NCBI GenBank assembly: GCA_964623895.1
Contig: CAZUWA010000003.1
Span: 1-59,475, forward strand
Direction: 5' to 3'
From: UBA11512 sp964623895
GTDB lineage: Bacteria; Bacillota; Clostridia; Oscillospirales; CAG-272
DNA: 59,475 bases
The position numbers were made by a program, and so were the translations under genes. The notes beneath the pieces are model-generated. The model ran no database searches, was not told the origin of the DNA, and worked only from the letters and a program-made list of their open reading frames with translations. Positions 18,603-26,022 of this stretch are shown here, piece by piece. Each line of letters starts with the position of its first letter. Within the stretch, counting starts at the first letter, position 1.

Positions 18603-19448
18603 TTATTCGCCCTTGATGGCATCAAGAGTGGTATATTTACTGCTGTAGATACCCATCGGCTCGTGGTGGATTTCGGAAACAGAAACGATATGTGTGCCAT
18701 TTTCAGCATTGAAATCGTTCAAGTAAGGAATGTGTTGGAAATAGTTCGCATCTACTTCACCACTCTCAACAACCAAATTCGGCTGTACATAATCAGTGAA
18801 TTCGATGATATCGAGTGTAATATCTTTGCTTGCAAGAACTTCTTTCGCAACCTTTAAGATGTCGGCATGGGGTGCGGGAGAAGCAGCGATTTTAATCGTC
18901 TGTCCCTTAAGCGCTTCATAGTCAACAGAAGCATCGGTGCCATCGGTAGCGTTCTTGATGTCGCATACAACAGCGCCGTTATAGGTCTTGGCAATGTAAT
19001 CCACGACAGCCTGACTATTCACAGCCGCAATGAGCGCCTTGATCTTGTCGGTATTTTGGTTACCATCCTTAACTGAAATGATGTTCGGATAAGAAACATC
19101 GGTGCCCTCCGTGGTGATCGGTGTGATCTGCGCGGGAATAGCATAGTTTGAATTGATGATCGCATAGTCAACATCAGGCAAATTGTTTGGAAGCTGTGCC
19201 GCCTCAGCTTCAACAAACTTAATGTTATAAGGATTGGATGTGATGTCTCTGATGGTTGCTTCGGTGCCTACGTTCTCTTTCAGTTCGATGTAACCGAGAG
19301 ATGCGAGGAGCTGAAGTGCTCTTGCTTCATTAGTAGTATCGTTCGGAATGGCAATGGTGATCTGATCATTCTTTTGACAAGAAGTAAAGAAAGATGCAGT
19401 GCCGATGCAAAGAATGGCGATAAGTACGAGGGAAATGATTTTTTTCAT
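18603..19448 (-). CDS. metQ: Methionine-binding lipoprotein MetQ
   Basis: MetQ captures methionine outside the membrane and delivers it to MetNI. The open frame extends to 19739, but the true start is the ATG at 19448: AAGGAG lies 6 bases before it and a lipoprotein signal peptide follows (MKKIISLVLIAILCIGTASF, lipobox ending in SC near residue 24). The mature part has the family pattern TIAIPNDTTNEARALQLL, DYAIINSNYA and VVDYIAKTYNG. Length is 281 residues. A gap of 140 bases separates it from metN, which is somewhat long. Transcription enters from the leader region at 19535-19859. Confidence 0.93.
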   Translation of the reverse strand: MKKIISLVLIAILCIGTASFFTSCQKNDQITIAIPNDTTNEARALQLLASLGYIELKENVGTEATIRDITSNPYNIKFVEAEAAQLPNNLPDVDYAIINSNYAIPAQITPITTEGTDVSYPNIISVKDGNQNTDKIKALIAAVNSQAVVDYIAKTYNGAVVCDIKNATDGTDASVDYEALKGQTIKIAASPAPHADILKVAKEVLASKDITLDIIEFTDYVQPNLVVESGEVDANYFQHIPYLNDFNAENGTHIVSVSEIHHEPMGIYSSKYTTLDAIKGE

Positions 19449-19534
19449 GTTTGTCTCCTTAAATAATTTTATATGTGATATGCTTTTGTACTCTGGGTTG
19501 TTGTGTCGATGCTCAAGTGTACCTACAATAAAAA

Positions 19535-19609
19535 TCAGCAGAATATAGACGCGGGCATTGCCCACATTCGGAAATACCAATGTGCCATACAATAATGAAG
19601 TTTTTTCAT
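19535..19609 (-). CDS. Second short leader ORF upstream of metQ (24 codons, Met/Trp/Cys-rich)
   Basis: On the minus strand an AAGGAG site lies 8 bases before the ATG at 19609, and the frame ends with TGA at 19537-19535. The peptide begins MKKLHYCMAHWYFRMWAM and ends in Cys. It holds four Met, two Trp and two Cys in 24 residues, plus His, Tyr and Phe. It lies between the leader terminator and metQ, in a frame different from metQ, so it would be translated only from read-through transcripts. The codon for residue 16 and the following bases form a short hairpin (GTGGGC-AAT-GCCCGC). It is too short for homology judgement. The ribosome binding site and composition argue for a regulatory peptide, but it could be fortuitous. 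Confidence 0.5.
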   Translation of the reverse strand: MKKLHYCMAHWYFRMWAMPASIFC

Positions 19610-19646
19610 AAACGAAGCTCCTTGTAAAGATAATTGCCGTATACAC

Positions 19647-19674
19647 AAAAAAATCGGAAGTCCACCGGACTTCC
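19647..19674 (-). terminator. Leader terminator (attenuator) of the metQNI operon
   Basis: On the minus strand GGAAGTCC (19674-19667) and GGACTTCC (19663-19656) make a perfect 8-bp stem with loop GGT, and a run of seven T (19653-19647) follows after GA. It lies 37 bases beyond the stop of the first leader ORF and about 200 bases before metQ. Candidate competing pairings are the GATTTTT at 19710-19704 with GGAAGTC at 19674-19668, and a direct repeat of AGGAAG just upstream that could capture CTTCC of the 3' arm. Which alternative fold is used needs RNA folding. Confidence 0.8.
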
Positions 19675-19710
19675 TCAGCTTCCTCCCCATGATATAGATA
19701 GGGAAAAATC

Positions 19711-19800
19711 TTATGCGGAATAGCGGCGAACGATTGCATCAGAAAAAGCGTACATGTTGCACATGCACATAGAACACATTGTCATGCTAAACTTCTTCAT
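19711..19800 (-). CDS. Methionine/cysteine-rich leader peptide of the metQNI operon (29 codons)
   Basis: The ATG at 19800 is preceded by AAGGAG with 7-base spacing, and the frame ends at TAA 19713-19711. The peptide starts MKKFSMTMCSMCMCNM. Six of its first 16 residues are Met and three are Cys; the other 13 residues contain neither. A Met run placed ahead of a terminator and a methionine importer is what ribosome-mediated attenuation predicts: low charged tRNA-Met would stall the ribosome and favour an antiterminator. Elongator and initiator Met are both coded ATG, so only internal codons would act. I saw no SAM riboswitch or T-box consensus in this region. An alternative is a metal-binding (copper-type) MxMCxMCMC peptide, but the terminator and neighbours favour attenuation. 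Confidence 0.75.
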   Translation of the reverse strand: MKKFSMTMCSMCMCNMYAFSDAIVRRYSA

Positions 19801-19830
19801 ACCCGTTCTCCTTCTTCGTTTGTTGCCACG

Positions 19831-19872
19831 ATGATACCATACTTTTTTAACCTTGTCAATAGTTTTTTTGAA
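19831..19872 (-). promoter_or_regulatory. Promoter of the metQNI leader transcript, with a block shared with the divergent promoter
   Basis: On the minus strand TTGACA (19859-19854) and TATCAT (19836-19831) are 17 bases apart, placing the start of transcription shortly before the leader ribosome binding site. The 31 bases from 19872 to 19842 match the plus-strand block 19975-20005 with only two differences. The -35 lies in TTGACAAGGTTAA, an imperfect TTGAC-N3-GTCAA palindrome. Confidence 0.8.
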
Positions 19873-19974
19873 TTTTGTCATTTTTTTCGTATTTCTCTAT
19901 GATTGCACAGTGTTTTCGTCATTTTTCACAATTATTCACTTTATGCAGAAAAATATGAAAAAATATTCACTTTT

Positions 19975-20016
19975 TTCAAAAAACCTATTGACAAGGTCAA
20001 AAAAGCGTGCTATACT
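19975..20016 (+). promoter_or_regulatory. Promoter of the amino acid ABC importer, with operator-like TTGAC-N3-GTCAA
   Basis: TTGACA (19988-19993) and TATACT (20011-20016) are 17 bases apart, with TG upstream of the -10. The -35 is embedded in TTGACAAGGTCAA (19988-20000), a perfect inverted repeat. The block is nearly identical to the metQ promoter on the opposite strand. Confidence 0.8.
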
Positions 20017-20080
20017 CTCTCCAAGTTCAAAAAACAAAACCCGAAATCATTGGGACGAGAACAAAGAAGGAGAAAATATC

Positions 20081-20905
20081 ATGAAAAAAACACTTTCCCT
20101 TGTACTTGCTGTTTTAATGCTGGTACTCGCTGCATCCGCATTCGTTTCCTGCACAGGATCAGACACATCCACAGAGGACTCTGCCCCCACCCTCTCTGTC
20201 ACCCCTTCCGCTTCAAACGATACAGAAAAACAGGTTTTGAAGATGGGCACAAATGCTTATTTCAAACCTTATGAATTCCATGAGGGCGAGACAATCGTCG
20301 GTATCGACGCAGAGATCGCGGCAGCAATTGCCAAGAAACTCGGTATGACTCTCGAAATCAGTGATATGGAGTTCGACTCCCTTCTAACCGCTGTAAACGC
20401 AGGCGATATCGATTTCGCTATGGCAGGTATGACCGTTACCCCAGAGCGTTTGGAAGAAGTAGATTTCTCTACCTCCTACGCCAATGGTGTTCAGGTGATC
20501 ATTGTTAAAGAAGGCTCCGCAATTACCTGCTATGATGACCTCGTTGCAGAGGATGCAACCTATACAGTAGGCGTTCAGATCGGTACAACCGGTGACATGT
20601 ATGCAACAGATGAGTTTGGTGAAAGCAGAGTTACCGGTTATGCAAACGGAAATGAAGCAGCGCTTGCACTGTCCGGAGGTGCTGTTGACTGCGTGATCAT
20701 CGATAACGAACCTGCAAAAGCACTTGTTGCAGCAAATCAGGGTCTGAAAATTCTTGAGACAGAATATGCAAATGAGGATTATGCAATTGCTGTAAAAAAA
20801 GGAAACACAGAACTACTCAACAATATCAACGCAGCGATCGCTGAACTGATCGCTGATGGTACTGTCGATTCGATCATTGCAAAATACATCCCCGCTGAAG
20901 GCTGA
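20081..20905 (+). CDS. Amino acid ABC transporter substrate-binding lipoprotein (family 3)
   Basis: This is the extracytoplasmic receptor of a polar amino acid importer. I chose the ATG at 20081, with AAGGAG 7 bases upstream; the open frame begins earlier at 19853. The signal peptide ends in the lipobox VSC (Cys about residue 24). The mature part shows the SBP_bac_3 pattern: FKPYEFHEGETIVGIDAEI, AMAGMTVTPERLEEVDFS and YTVGVQIGTTGDMYA. The Arg and Asp that clamp the amino acid alpha groups in this family are present in TPER and in the late CVIIDNEPA. Ligand unknown; the divergent metQNI operon and shared promoter block make a sulphur amino acid such as cystine a reasonable guess, but only a guess. 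Confidence 0.88.
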   Translation: MKKTLSLVLAVLMLVLAASAFVSCTGSDTSTEDSAPTLSVTPSASNDTEKQVLKMGTNAYFKPYEFHEGETIVGIDAEIAAAIAKKLGMTLEISDMEFDSLLTAVNAGDIDFAMAGMTVTPERLEEVDFSTSYANGVQVIIVKEGSAITCYDDLVAEDATYTVGVQIGTTGDMYATDEFGESRVTGYANGNEAALALSGGAVDCVIIDNEPAKALVAANQGLKILETEYANEDYAIAVKKGNTELLNNINAAIAELIADGTVDSIIAKYIPAEG

Positions 20906-20935
20906 TCATTCGATTTACAACACAACATTCATTTT

Positions 20936-20965
20936 TTCGGGATTCCGCTTTTACGGAATCCCGAA
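20936..20965 (+). terminator. Hairpin between the binding protein and permease genes
   Basis: TTCGGGATTCCG (20936-20947) and CGGAATCCCGAA (20954-20965) form a perfect 12-bp stem with a 6-base loop. The following bases, TTGTGTCTTTCTTTT, are T-rich but broken. It probably reduces read-through so that the binding protein is made in excess of the permease and ATPase, a common arrangement in ABC importers. Confidence 0.7.
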
Positions 20966-21012
20966 TTGTGTCTTTCTTTTCAGTTATAAACAGCCACGAA
21001 AGGGTCAATATA

Positions 21013-22398
21013 ATGAATAAAAAACAGAAAATTCTTCTCTACACCCTTCTGCCGATCTTATTGATCGTTTTGATCTTTGCAGTGCTCTTAATCGACAAAT
21101 ACAGTGCCGGTGTTCCAAACGATGTCACCAAAGATGAGGCACAAACCTTAATCGATGAAGCTTTTGCAAAGATCCCACTTCCCATCGCACCGGCGGCTAA
21201 CAAAATTTATGAGTCGTCAGATATCACCGTAAACAGCCTTGATTACGATGTTAAAACAGTGATCGCGCATTGCAGCTTTGAAACAGTTGACATTGCCACA
21301 CTCTATAACGAGTATAAAACTCAGATATTCAGTGATGTTTACAACTATTTCACCAAAGAAACCGAAGCGGGAAAGAAAGTTTCGCAAACGCATATTCTGA
21401 TCCACTTTGGTGAGCAAATCAACACATTGGTAGACGGCGCTTCGAAAACGAGCGGCGAGATCGATATTTATATCTATGATGTAGACGAAACACTGACAGT
21501 CTACCTTGATGATACAGTAGTTGACAAGGTTTTTGGCGGCATTCTTTCCGTTAGAGAAGACATTGATAAAACCGAAACAATTACGGTGTCTGGAGAAGAA
21601 GTTTCAATTATAAACAACAATTCTCTTCGTAAGGGGATAGCACAATGTTTCGGTCTTACAAACTATGATACCGAAAAGCCGGATACTTCTACCAAACTTC
21701 TTCGCCTGTGGAATTCCTTCCGCTCTGATTTTTACAAGAACTTTATCGAAGAAGATCGTTGGACATTCCTTGCGACAGGTTTAGGTAATACGCTTTTACT
21801 CACTCTCTGCGCTTTGATTTTGGGCGTGGTCGTCGGTTTTTTAACCGCTATGATACGTTGCACACACGATAAAGAAGGAAAATTCGGATTTCTGAACGGT
21901 ATTTGTTCGCTATACGTAACCATCATCAGAGGGACACCGGTCATGGTGCAGTTACTGATTATTTATTTTGTCCTCTTATTACCGTTGGGCGTTCACAAAT
22001 TCCTTGCCGCAGTCATCTGCTTCGGTCTCAACAGTGGTGCTTATGTGTCTGAGATCATCCGTGGCGGTATTATGGCAATTGATGTCGGACAGTTTGAAGC
22101 CGGCAGATCACTTGGTTTCAACTACGCACAGACGCTCTTCCTGATCGTTCTTCCCCAAGCATTTAAAGCAGTCCTACCCTCACTGTGCAATGAATTTATT
22201 GCCCTCTTGAAGGAAACATCCGTTGCCTTCTACATCGGTATAGGTGACCTCACAAGAGGCGGTTTAAAAATTCGTGCGATAACATACAGCAACTTTATGC
22301 CGCTTATCGCGGTGGCACTGATCTACCTTATTGTGGTATTGCTCCTCACAAAATTGGTAGGACTTCTTGAAAGGAGGCTTCGTAAGAGTGAACGCTGA
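21013..22398 (+). CDS. Amino acid ABC permease with an N-terminal extracytoplasmic domain
   Basis: The C-terminal half (about residues 240-461) is a HisM/GlnP-type permease. It has the typical TGLGNTLLLTLCALILGVVVG opening, TIIRGTPVMVQLLI, and the coupling-loop region AGRSLGFNYAQTLFLIVLPQAFK. Unusually it is preceded by about 230 residues: one membrane helix (10-30) and then a soluble, probably extracytoplasmic domain (35-235) that I do not recognise. The start is taken as the ATG at 21013 with a weak AAAGGG site; the open frame begins at 20968. The soluble part does not look like a standard SBP_bac_3 domain, since the family pattern is missing. Its last 11 bases overlap the ATPase gene. Confidence 0.85.
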   Translation: MNKKQKILLYTLLPILLIVLIFAVLLIDKYSAGVPNDVTKDEAQTLIDEAFAKIPLPIAPAANKIYESSDITVNSLDYDVKTVIAHCSFETVDIATLYNEYKTQIFSDVYNYFTKETEAGKKVSQTHILIHFGEQINTLVDGASKTSGEIDIYIYDVDETLTVYLDDTVVDKVFGGILSVREDIDKTETITVSGEEVSIINNNSLRKGIAQCFGLTNYDTEKPDTSTKLLRLWNSFRSDFYKNFIEEDRWTFLATGLGNTLLLTLCALILGVVVGFLTAMIRCTHDKEGKFGFLNGICSLYVTIIRGTPVMVQLLIIYFVLLLPLGVHKFLAAVICFGLNSGAYVSEIIRGGIMAIDVGQFEAGRSLGFNYAQTLFLIVLPQAFKAVLPSLCNEFIALLKETSVAFYIGIGDLTRGGLKIRAITYSNFMPLIAVALIYLIVVLLLTKLVGLLERRLRKSER

Positions 22399-23140
22399 CA
22401 ACCGTAAAGTAATTATTGAAGTAAAAAGTCTGAAAAAGCATTATAACGAAGGCGTGGTACACGCTCTCGACGGTGTAGATCTGGAGATTTGCGAGGGAGA
22501 AGTCGTGGTGATCATCGGTCCTTCAGGCAGCGGCAAATCCACCCTGCTACGTTCTTTGAATCTATTGGAGATCCCCACAGAAGGACACATCCTGTGCGAA
22601 GGAGTCGATATTACCAATAAAAAAGTCAATATCAACAAGCATCGTATGAAGGTCGGCATGGTATTCCAACACTTCAACCTCTTTCCCCACAAGACTGTTC
22701 TTGAAAATATGACGATGGCGCCGAAAATATTGCTTCACAAAACTGCTGAGGAAGCCGATCAAAAAGCGCTTGAACTTCTTGAGCGTGTCGGCTTGAAAGA
22801 TCGCGCGAATGCCTATCCTTCCCAACTTTCAGGAGGTCAAAAACAGCGTGTCGCAATTGTTCGTGCCCTTTGCATGGAGCCGGAAGTATTACTCTTTGAT
22901 GAGCCAACCTCTGCACTTGACCCGGAAATGGTCGGCGAAGTACTGGAAGTTATGAAAAGTCTTGCCAAAACCGGCATAACCATGGTCTGCGTCACGCACG
23001 AAATGGGATTTGCGCGTGAAGTCGGTACGAGAGTGATCTTTATGGACGGAGGACAGATCATTGAACAAGGCACGCCGTCTGACATATTCGATCATCCGCA
23101 AAGTGCAAGATTGCAGTCTTTCCTGTCAAAAATTCTTTGA
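22388..23140 (+). CDS. Amino acid ABC transporter ATP-binding protein (GlnQ/HisP type)
   Basis: This is the ATPase of the polar amino acid importer. I prefer the GTG start at 22388 because AAGGAGG (22371-22377) lies 10 bases before it, while the ATG at 22367 lies upstream of that site. Walker A is GPSGSGKST, the Q-loop is VFQHFNLFPHKT, the signature is LSGGQKQR, and Walker B is LLFDEPTSALD, followed by the switch His in VTHEMGFA. Length is about 250 residues, normal for the family. It overlaps the permease gene by 11 bases, so translation is probably coupled. Confidence 0.93.
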   Translation: MNADNRKVIIEVKSLKKHYNEGVVHALDGVDLEICEGEVVVIIGPSGSGKSTLLRSLNLLEIPTEGHILCEGVDITNKKVNINKHRMKVGMVFQHFNLFPHKTVLENMTMAPKILLHKTAEEADQKALELLERVGLKDRANAYPSQLSGGQKQRVAIVRALCMEPEVLLFDEPTSALDPEMVGEVLEVMKSLAKTGITMVCVTHEMGFAREVGTRVIFMDGGQIIEQGTPSDIFDHPQSARLQSFLSKIL

Positions 23141-23144
23141 CAGG
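23122..23144 (+). terminator. Weak hairpin across the stop codon of the ATPase gene
   Basis: CCTGTCAAA (23122-23130) and TTTGACAGG (23136-23144) are exact reverse complements around 5 bases and include the TGA stop. Only a short TTTT occurs 6 bases later, so termination is uncertain. Confidence 0.4.
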
Positions 23145-23246
23145 AGGCTGTTTTCGATTAAATTGCACAAATGGGGCGAAGATTACAGATAATTGCTTGC
23201 AACCATTGTGTATTATTACAATTTTCATATTTTTTAAAATTTTTAT

Positions 23247-23275
23247 TTGATTTTATTAAAAAAATATGCTATAAT
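23247..23275 (+). promoter_or_regulatory. Promoter of the HU gene
   Basis: TTGATT (23247-23252) and TATAAT (23270-23275) are 17 bases apart, with TATGC in front of the -10 (extended -10). It lies in an AT-rich tract and is 51 bases before the ATG. Confidence 0.85.
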
Positions 23276-23326
23276 CCGATCGTCAACATCAAAATATAAA
23301 CGATTTAAACAGAGGTTTTACAAAAA

Positions 23327-23602
23327 ATGACTAAGAAAGAACTCGCATCCGCCGTTGCTGAAAAAACAGGACTGACTAAAAAGGATTCGGAGGCTGCTGT
23401 AAATGCCGTTATCGAAACATTAACAGAGGCACTCGCGAATGGCGAGACCGTTCAGCTTACCGGCTTTGGCACTTTTGTTGCCAAAGAACGCGCTGCGCGC
23501 AAGGGCATCGACCCTCGCACCAAAATGACTATTGACATTCCTGCCACAAGAGTTCCCTCCTTTAAAGCAGGCAAGGTCTTAAAAGACGCCGTAGGCAAGT
23601 AA
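23327..23602 (+). CDS. hup: HU-family nucleoid DNA-binding protein
   Basis: HU is a dimeric histone-like protein that bends and compacts DNA. The 91 residues match the family length. The N-terminal helical body (MTKKELASAVAEKTGLTKKD) is followed by TGFGTFVAKERAARKG and the DNA-binding beta arm, with RVPSFKAGK near the C terminus. The arm sequence is PRTKMTIDIPATRVP, with the conserved Pro at the tip within TIDIPAT. It is monocistronic, with its own promoter and terminator. Confidence 0.95.
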   Translation: MTKKELASAVAEKTGLTKKDSEAAVNAVIETLTEALANGETVQLTGFGTFVAKERAARKGIDPRTKMTIDIPATRVPSFKAGKVLKDAVGK

Positions 23603-23617
23603 TTTACACAAAACGAT

Positions 23618-23642
23618 CGGGCAGAAAGAAGAATTCTGCCCG
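23618..23642 (+). terminator. Terminator of the HU gene
   Basis: CGGGCAGAA (23618-23626) and TTCTGCCCG (23634-23642) form a 9-bp stem with a 7-base loop, followed by TTTGTTCTTTCT. Confidence 0.8.
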
Positions 23643-23670
23643 TTTGTTCTTTCTGTAAGAGGTTGACTGT

Positions 23671-25935
23671 ATGAAGAAATTTCTATTAAAAATACAAGAT
23701 CTGATTTATGGCAGACCGCTTGGGTGTAGTTGCCTGTTTTTGATGATCCTTGCTTTTTTGTTGTTGTTTGCTCCGACCGTTCTCAAGATCACACTGATTC
23801 TCTCCGGAACCTTTGGTTTCATATTCTTTTTGATTGCGGCTTTAAAAGGAAAGTATCATCAAAAGCGCCGTCCTTTTCTTGCTGTTGCAGTCGCTTTTCT
23901 TCTTTTGTCCCTCTCTTCCGCTTCTTGTTTTCTTTCATATGACCTCTACGACAAAAGAGTTTCGGAACTTGCTGTATTAGAGGAAACAGTGACCGTAAAA
24001 GGCTATCCTGTGGAAATAATTTATGAAGAAAACTTTTCCTCTCTTTATGTCATCAAGGTTACACATCTCAACGGAAAACGCGTTTTCGGTGTCCGAATTC
24101 TCGGAGAATTTTCCGGCAGATTTGCTCCTCTATATACGGTATATCAAGGCACGGTTTCGCTAAAAGTACCGGGTGACACCGATCCGTCCTTCGATGAATA
24201 CACCTACTATCGTAAACAAGGCATTCACGCAACCGCAGTTTGTGAAGATGAATTTATTTCCACCGGAAAATCAGTTAAAACGCCTGAAGCTTTTTTCTAT
24301 GACATGCGCACTGTTATCGGCAACATCATTGAAGACCACACCAAGGTCGGCTCTGCCGAATGCGGACTTTTAACAGTACTTTTGACCGCAGATACCTCGA
24401 AGATTCCTGACGATGTTCAAAGAAATTTCAAAACGCTCGGTCTTTCACATATCCTCGCCATCAGCGGTATGCACCTTTCTGTTTTGTTTACCGTATTTGA
24501 TTATATTTTGCGAAAATTCAAACTGAGTATCAAGCCGCGTTCAATCATACTGACCATATTTATTCTGTTCTATATGGGTCTTTGTGGGTTTACTCTGTCG
24601 GTAGTACGTGCAGGAATCATGCTGTTTATGTTCATGCTTTCTTTGGTAGTCGGCGAACCTACCGACACACTCACGCCCCTTTTGCTCGCAGGCGGTTTGA
24701 TCTGCTTGTTGTCACCGTATGCCATCTACGACTGTGGATTTTTGCTTTCATTCTTTGCAACGCTCGGTTTGTTGACAGTAGGTAACCAACTGACAGTCAG
24801 AAAAAGAATGAAGATGAAATGGTATCAAAAGGTACTTTGCTACTTCGAAGCTTCCCTCGCCGCATCACTTGCTGCACAACTTGCCGTATTACCGATCGTA
24901 TACGACACTTTCGGATATCTATCTTTAGCGTCTCCTGTTTTTACACTTCTTCTTTCGCCGATATTCACGGCAATATTGTATATTGAACCATTTGCCATTC
25001 TGTTTTCTTTTATTCCGTTTTTTTCTGAAATACTGTTTATTCCTCTGAAGCATCTATGCAAAATTGCAGTGTGGATCACCGATCTTTCATCTTATGTCTG
25101 CCATCTGACTGTCAGCATCGACAGAAGGATCACGGTGATATTCATTGCGGTCATCATTCTTCTTTTCTTTCTGTTTTTCTTCTCTGAACATAAAAGAATG
25201 ATCTCTCTGATCCTTACCGCAAGTTATTTCGTCTTCTGCGGAATTTCTTATGTACTCCCCTATTACAGCAAACCGATTGCCGTATTTGCAGTTAACAATG
25301 ATAATGATATACTTTGGCTTTCCGATGCTAAAAATGAAAGCGCACTTATTGATTTGTCAAACGGAAGTTTTACAAATCAAAATCTCGCTCTGTATTACAC
25401 TTCAGAAAGAACAAAAGACAGAAACCCGGAAACGATCGTTCTCACCCATTATCATCAACGGCATATCGCAACATTCAATCGACTTTGTATGAGATATTAT
25501 ATTGATCAGATCTATCTTCCGACACCTATGGAACAGGATGAAAACGTCTATCAGTCAATTATTTCTATCGCAAAAAATCATAACGTCAAAGTGAACATTT
25601 ATGATGGCAACAGCGAATTTGAGATCTGCGGCTATATCTTCTTCGGTTATGACCGACAGTATTTGAAACGCTCGACTCATCCTGTATTTACCTTCTGTCT
25701 CAGCCGAGGGGAAGAATGCGTTCGCTATTTTTCTTCCTCATATCCGGAGGTAGCACAAGATAACCTCTTTCAAAACAGCAATTATTTCGGCACGCACGGG
25801 CCGATTATCAAAACAAGGCTCAAAGAGCGCTTACTTTCTGCTTCTTCCTTCTTTGCAAGCGAAGAAGTCTACAGGGATTATCAACTGTACAAGAAGTATT
25901 CTGATGATGACCTGCTTTACTTTGAATTTGAATAG
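23671..25935 (+). CDS. ComEC/Rec2-family membrane protein (DNA uptake channel type)
   Basis: ComEC forms the inner-membrane channel for single-stranded DNA in natural transformation. The 754 residues contain two N-terminal helices, an extracytoplasmic OB-like region (about 100-220), then the competence domain with HILAISGMHLSVLF near residue 265 and many helices to about 510. The C-terminal domain has a metallo-beta-lactamase-like layout, but the metal motif THxHxDH appears as THYHQRH, so the zinc site is at best incomplete. That is expected if the nuclease-like domain is inactive. No other competence genes are in the window. A ribosome binding site (AAGAGG) precedes the ATG. Overall family assignment is firm; function in DNA uptake is inferred. 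Confidence 0.88.
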   Translation: MKKFLLKIQDLIYGRPLGCSCLFLMILAFLLLFAPTVLKITLILSGTFGFIFFLIAALKGKYHQKRRPFLAVAVAFLLLSLSSASCFLSYDLYDKRVSELAVLEETVTVKGYPVEIIYEENFSSLYVIKVTHLNGKRVFGVRILGEFSGRFAPLYTVYQGTVSLKVPGDTDPSFDEYTYYRKQGIHATAVCEDEFISTGKSVKTPEAFFYDMRTVIGNIIEDHTKVGSAECGLLTVLLTADTSKIPDDVQRNFKTLGLSHILAISGMHLSVLFTVFDYILRKFKLSIKPRSIILTIFILFYMGLCGFTLSVVRAGIMLFMFMLSLVVGEPTDTLTPLLLAGGLICLLSPYAIYDCGFLLSFFATLGLLTVGNQLTVRKRMKMKWYQKVLCYFEASLAASLAAQLAVLPIVYDTFGYLSLASPVFTLLLSPIFTAILYIEPFAILFSFIPFFSEILFIPLKHLCKIAVWITDLSSYVCHLTVSIDRRITVIFIAVIILLFFLFFFSEHKRMISLILTASYFVFCGISYVLPYYSKPIAVFAVNNDNDILWLSDAKNESALIDLSNGSFTNQNLALYYTSERTKDRNPETIVLTHYHQRHIATFNRLCMRYYIDQIYLPTPMEQDENVYQSIISIAKNHNVKVNIYDGNSEFEICGYIFFGYDRQYLKRSTHPVFTFCLSRGEECVRYFSSSYPEVAQDNLFQNSNYFGTHGPIIKTRLKERLLSASSFFASEEVYRDYQLYKKYSDDDLLYFEFE

Positions 25936-25944
25936 TCCTTTTTA

Positions 25945-25978
25945 ATATCTCTTCCTTACTTGGAAGGGATATTTTTTT
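25945..25978 (+). terminator. Terminator of the comEC-like gene
   Basis: ATATCTCTTCC (25945-25955) pairs with GGAAGGGATAT (25962-25972), with one U-G pair and a 6-base loop, followed by TTTTTT. Confidence 0.85.
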
Positions 25979-26022
25979 CGTGATCGGAAAATACTATCCA
26001 AAAAACCCAAAGAAGGTAAAAA

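Noticed and set aside
19449..19739. Extended metQ frame (ATG at 19739)
   Set aside because: The extra 97 residues have no ribosome binding site, run through the terminator hairpin, and place the lipoprotein signal peptide inside the protein. The ATG at 19448 has AAGGAG and a signal peptide.
19449..19860. SAM riboswitch or T-box in the met leader
   Set aside because: I searched by eye for the S-box core and for the T-box GGTGG-type antiterminator motif on the minus strand and found neither; a covariance model would be decisive.
23164..23292. Short ORF upstream of HU
   Set aside because: An ATG at about 23169 opens 42 codons, but without a ribosome binding site, and it covers the HU promoter.
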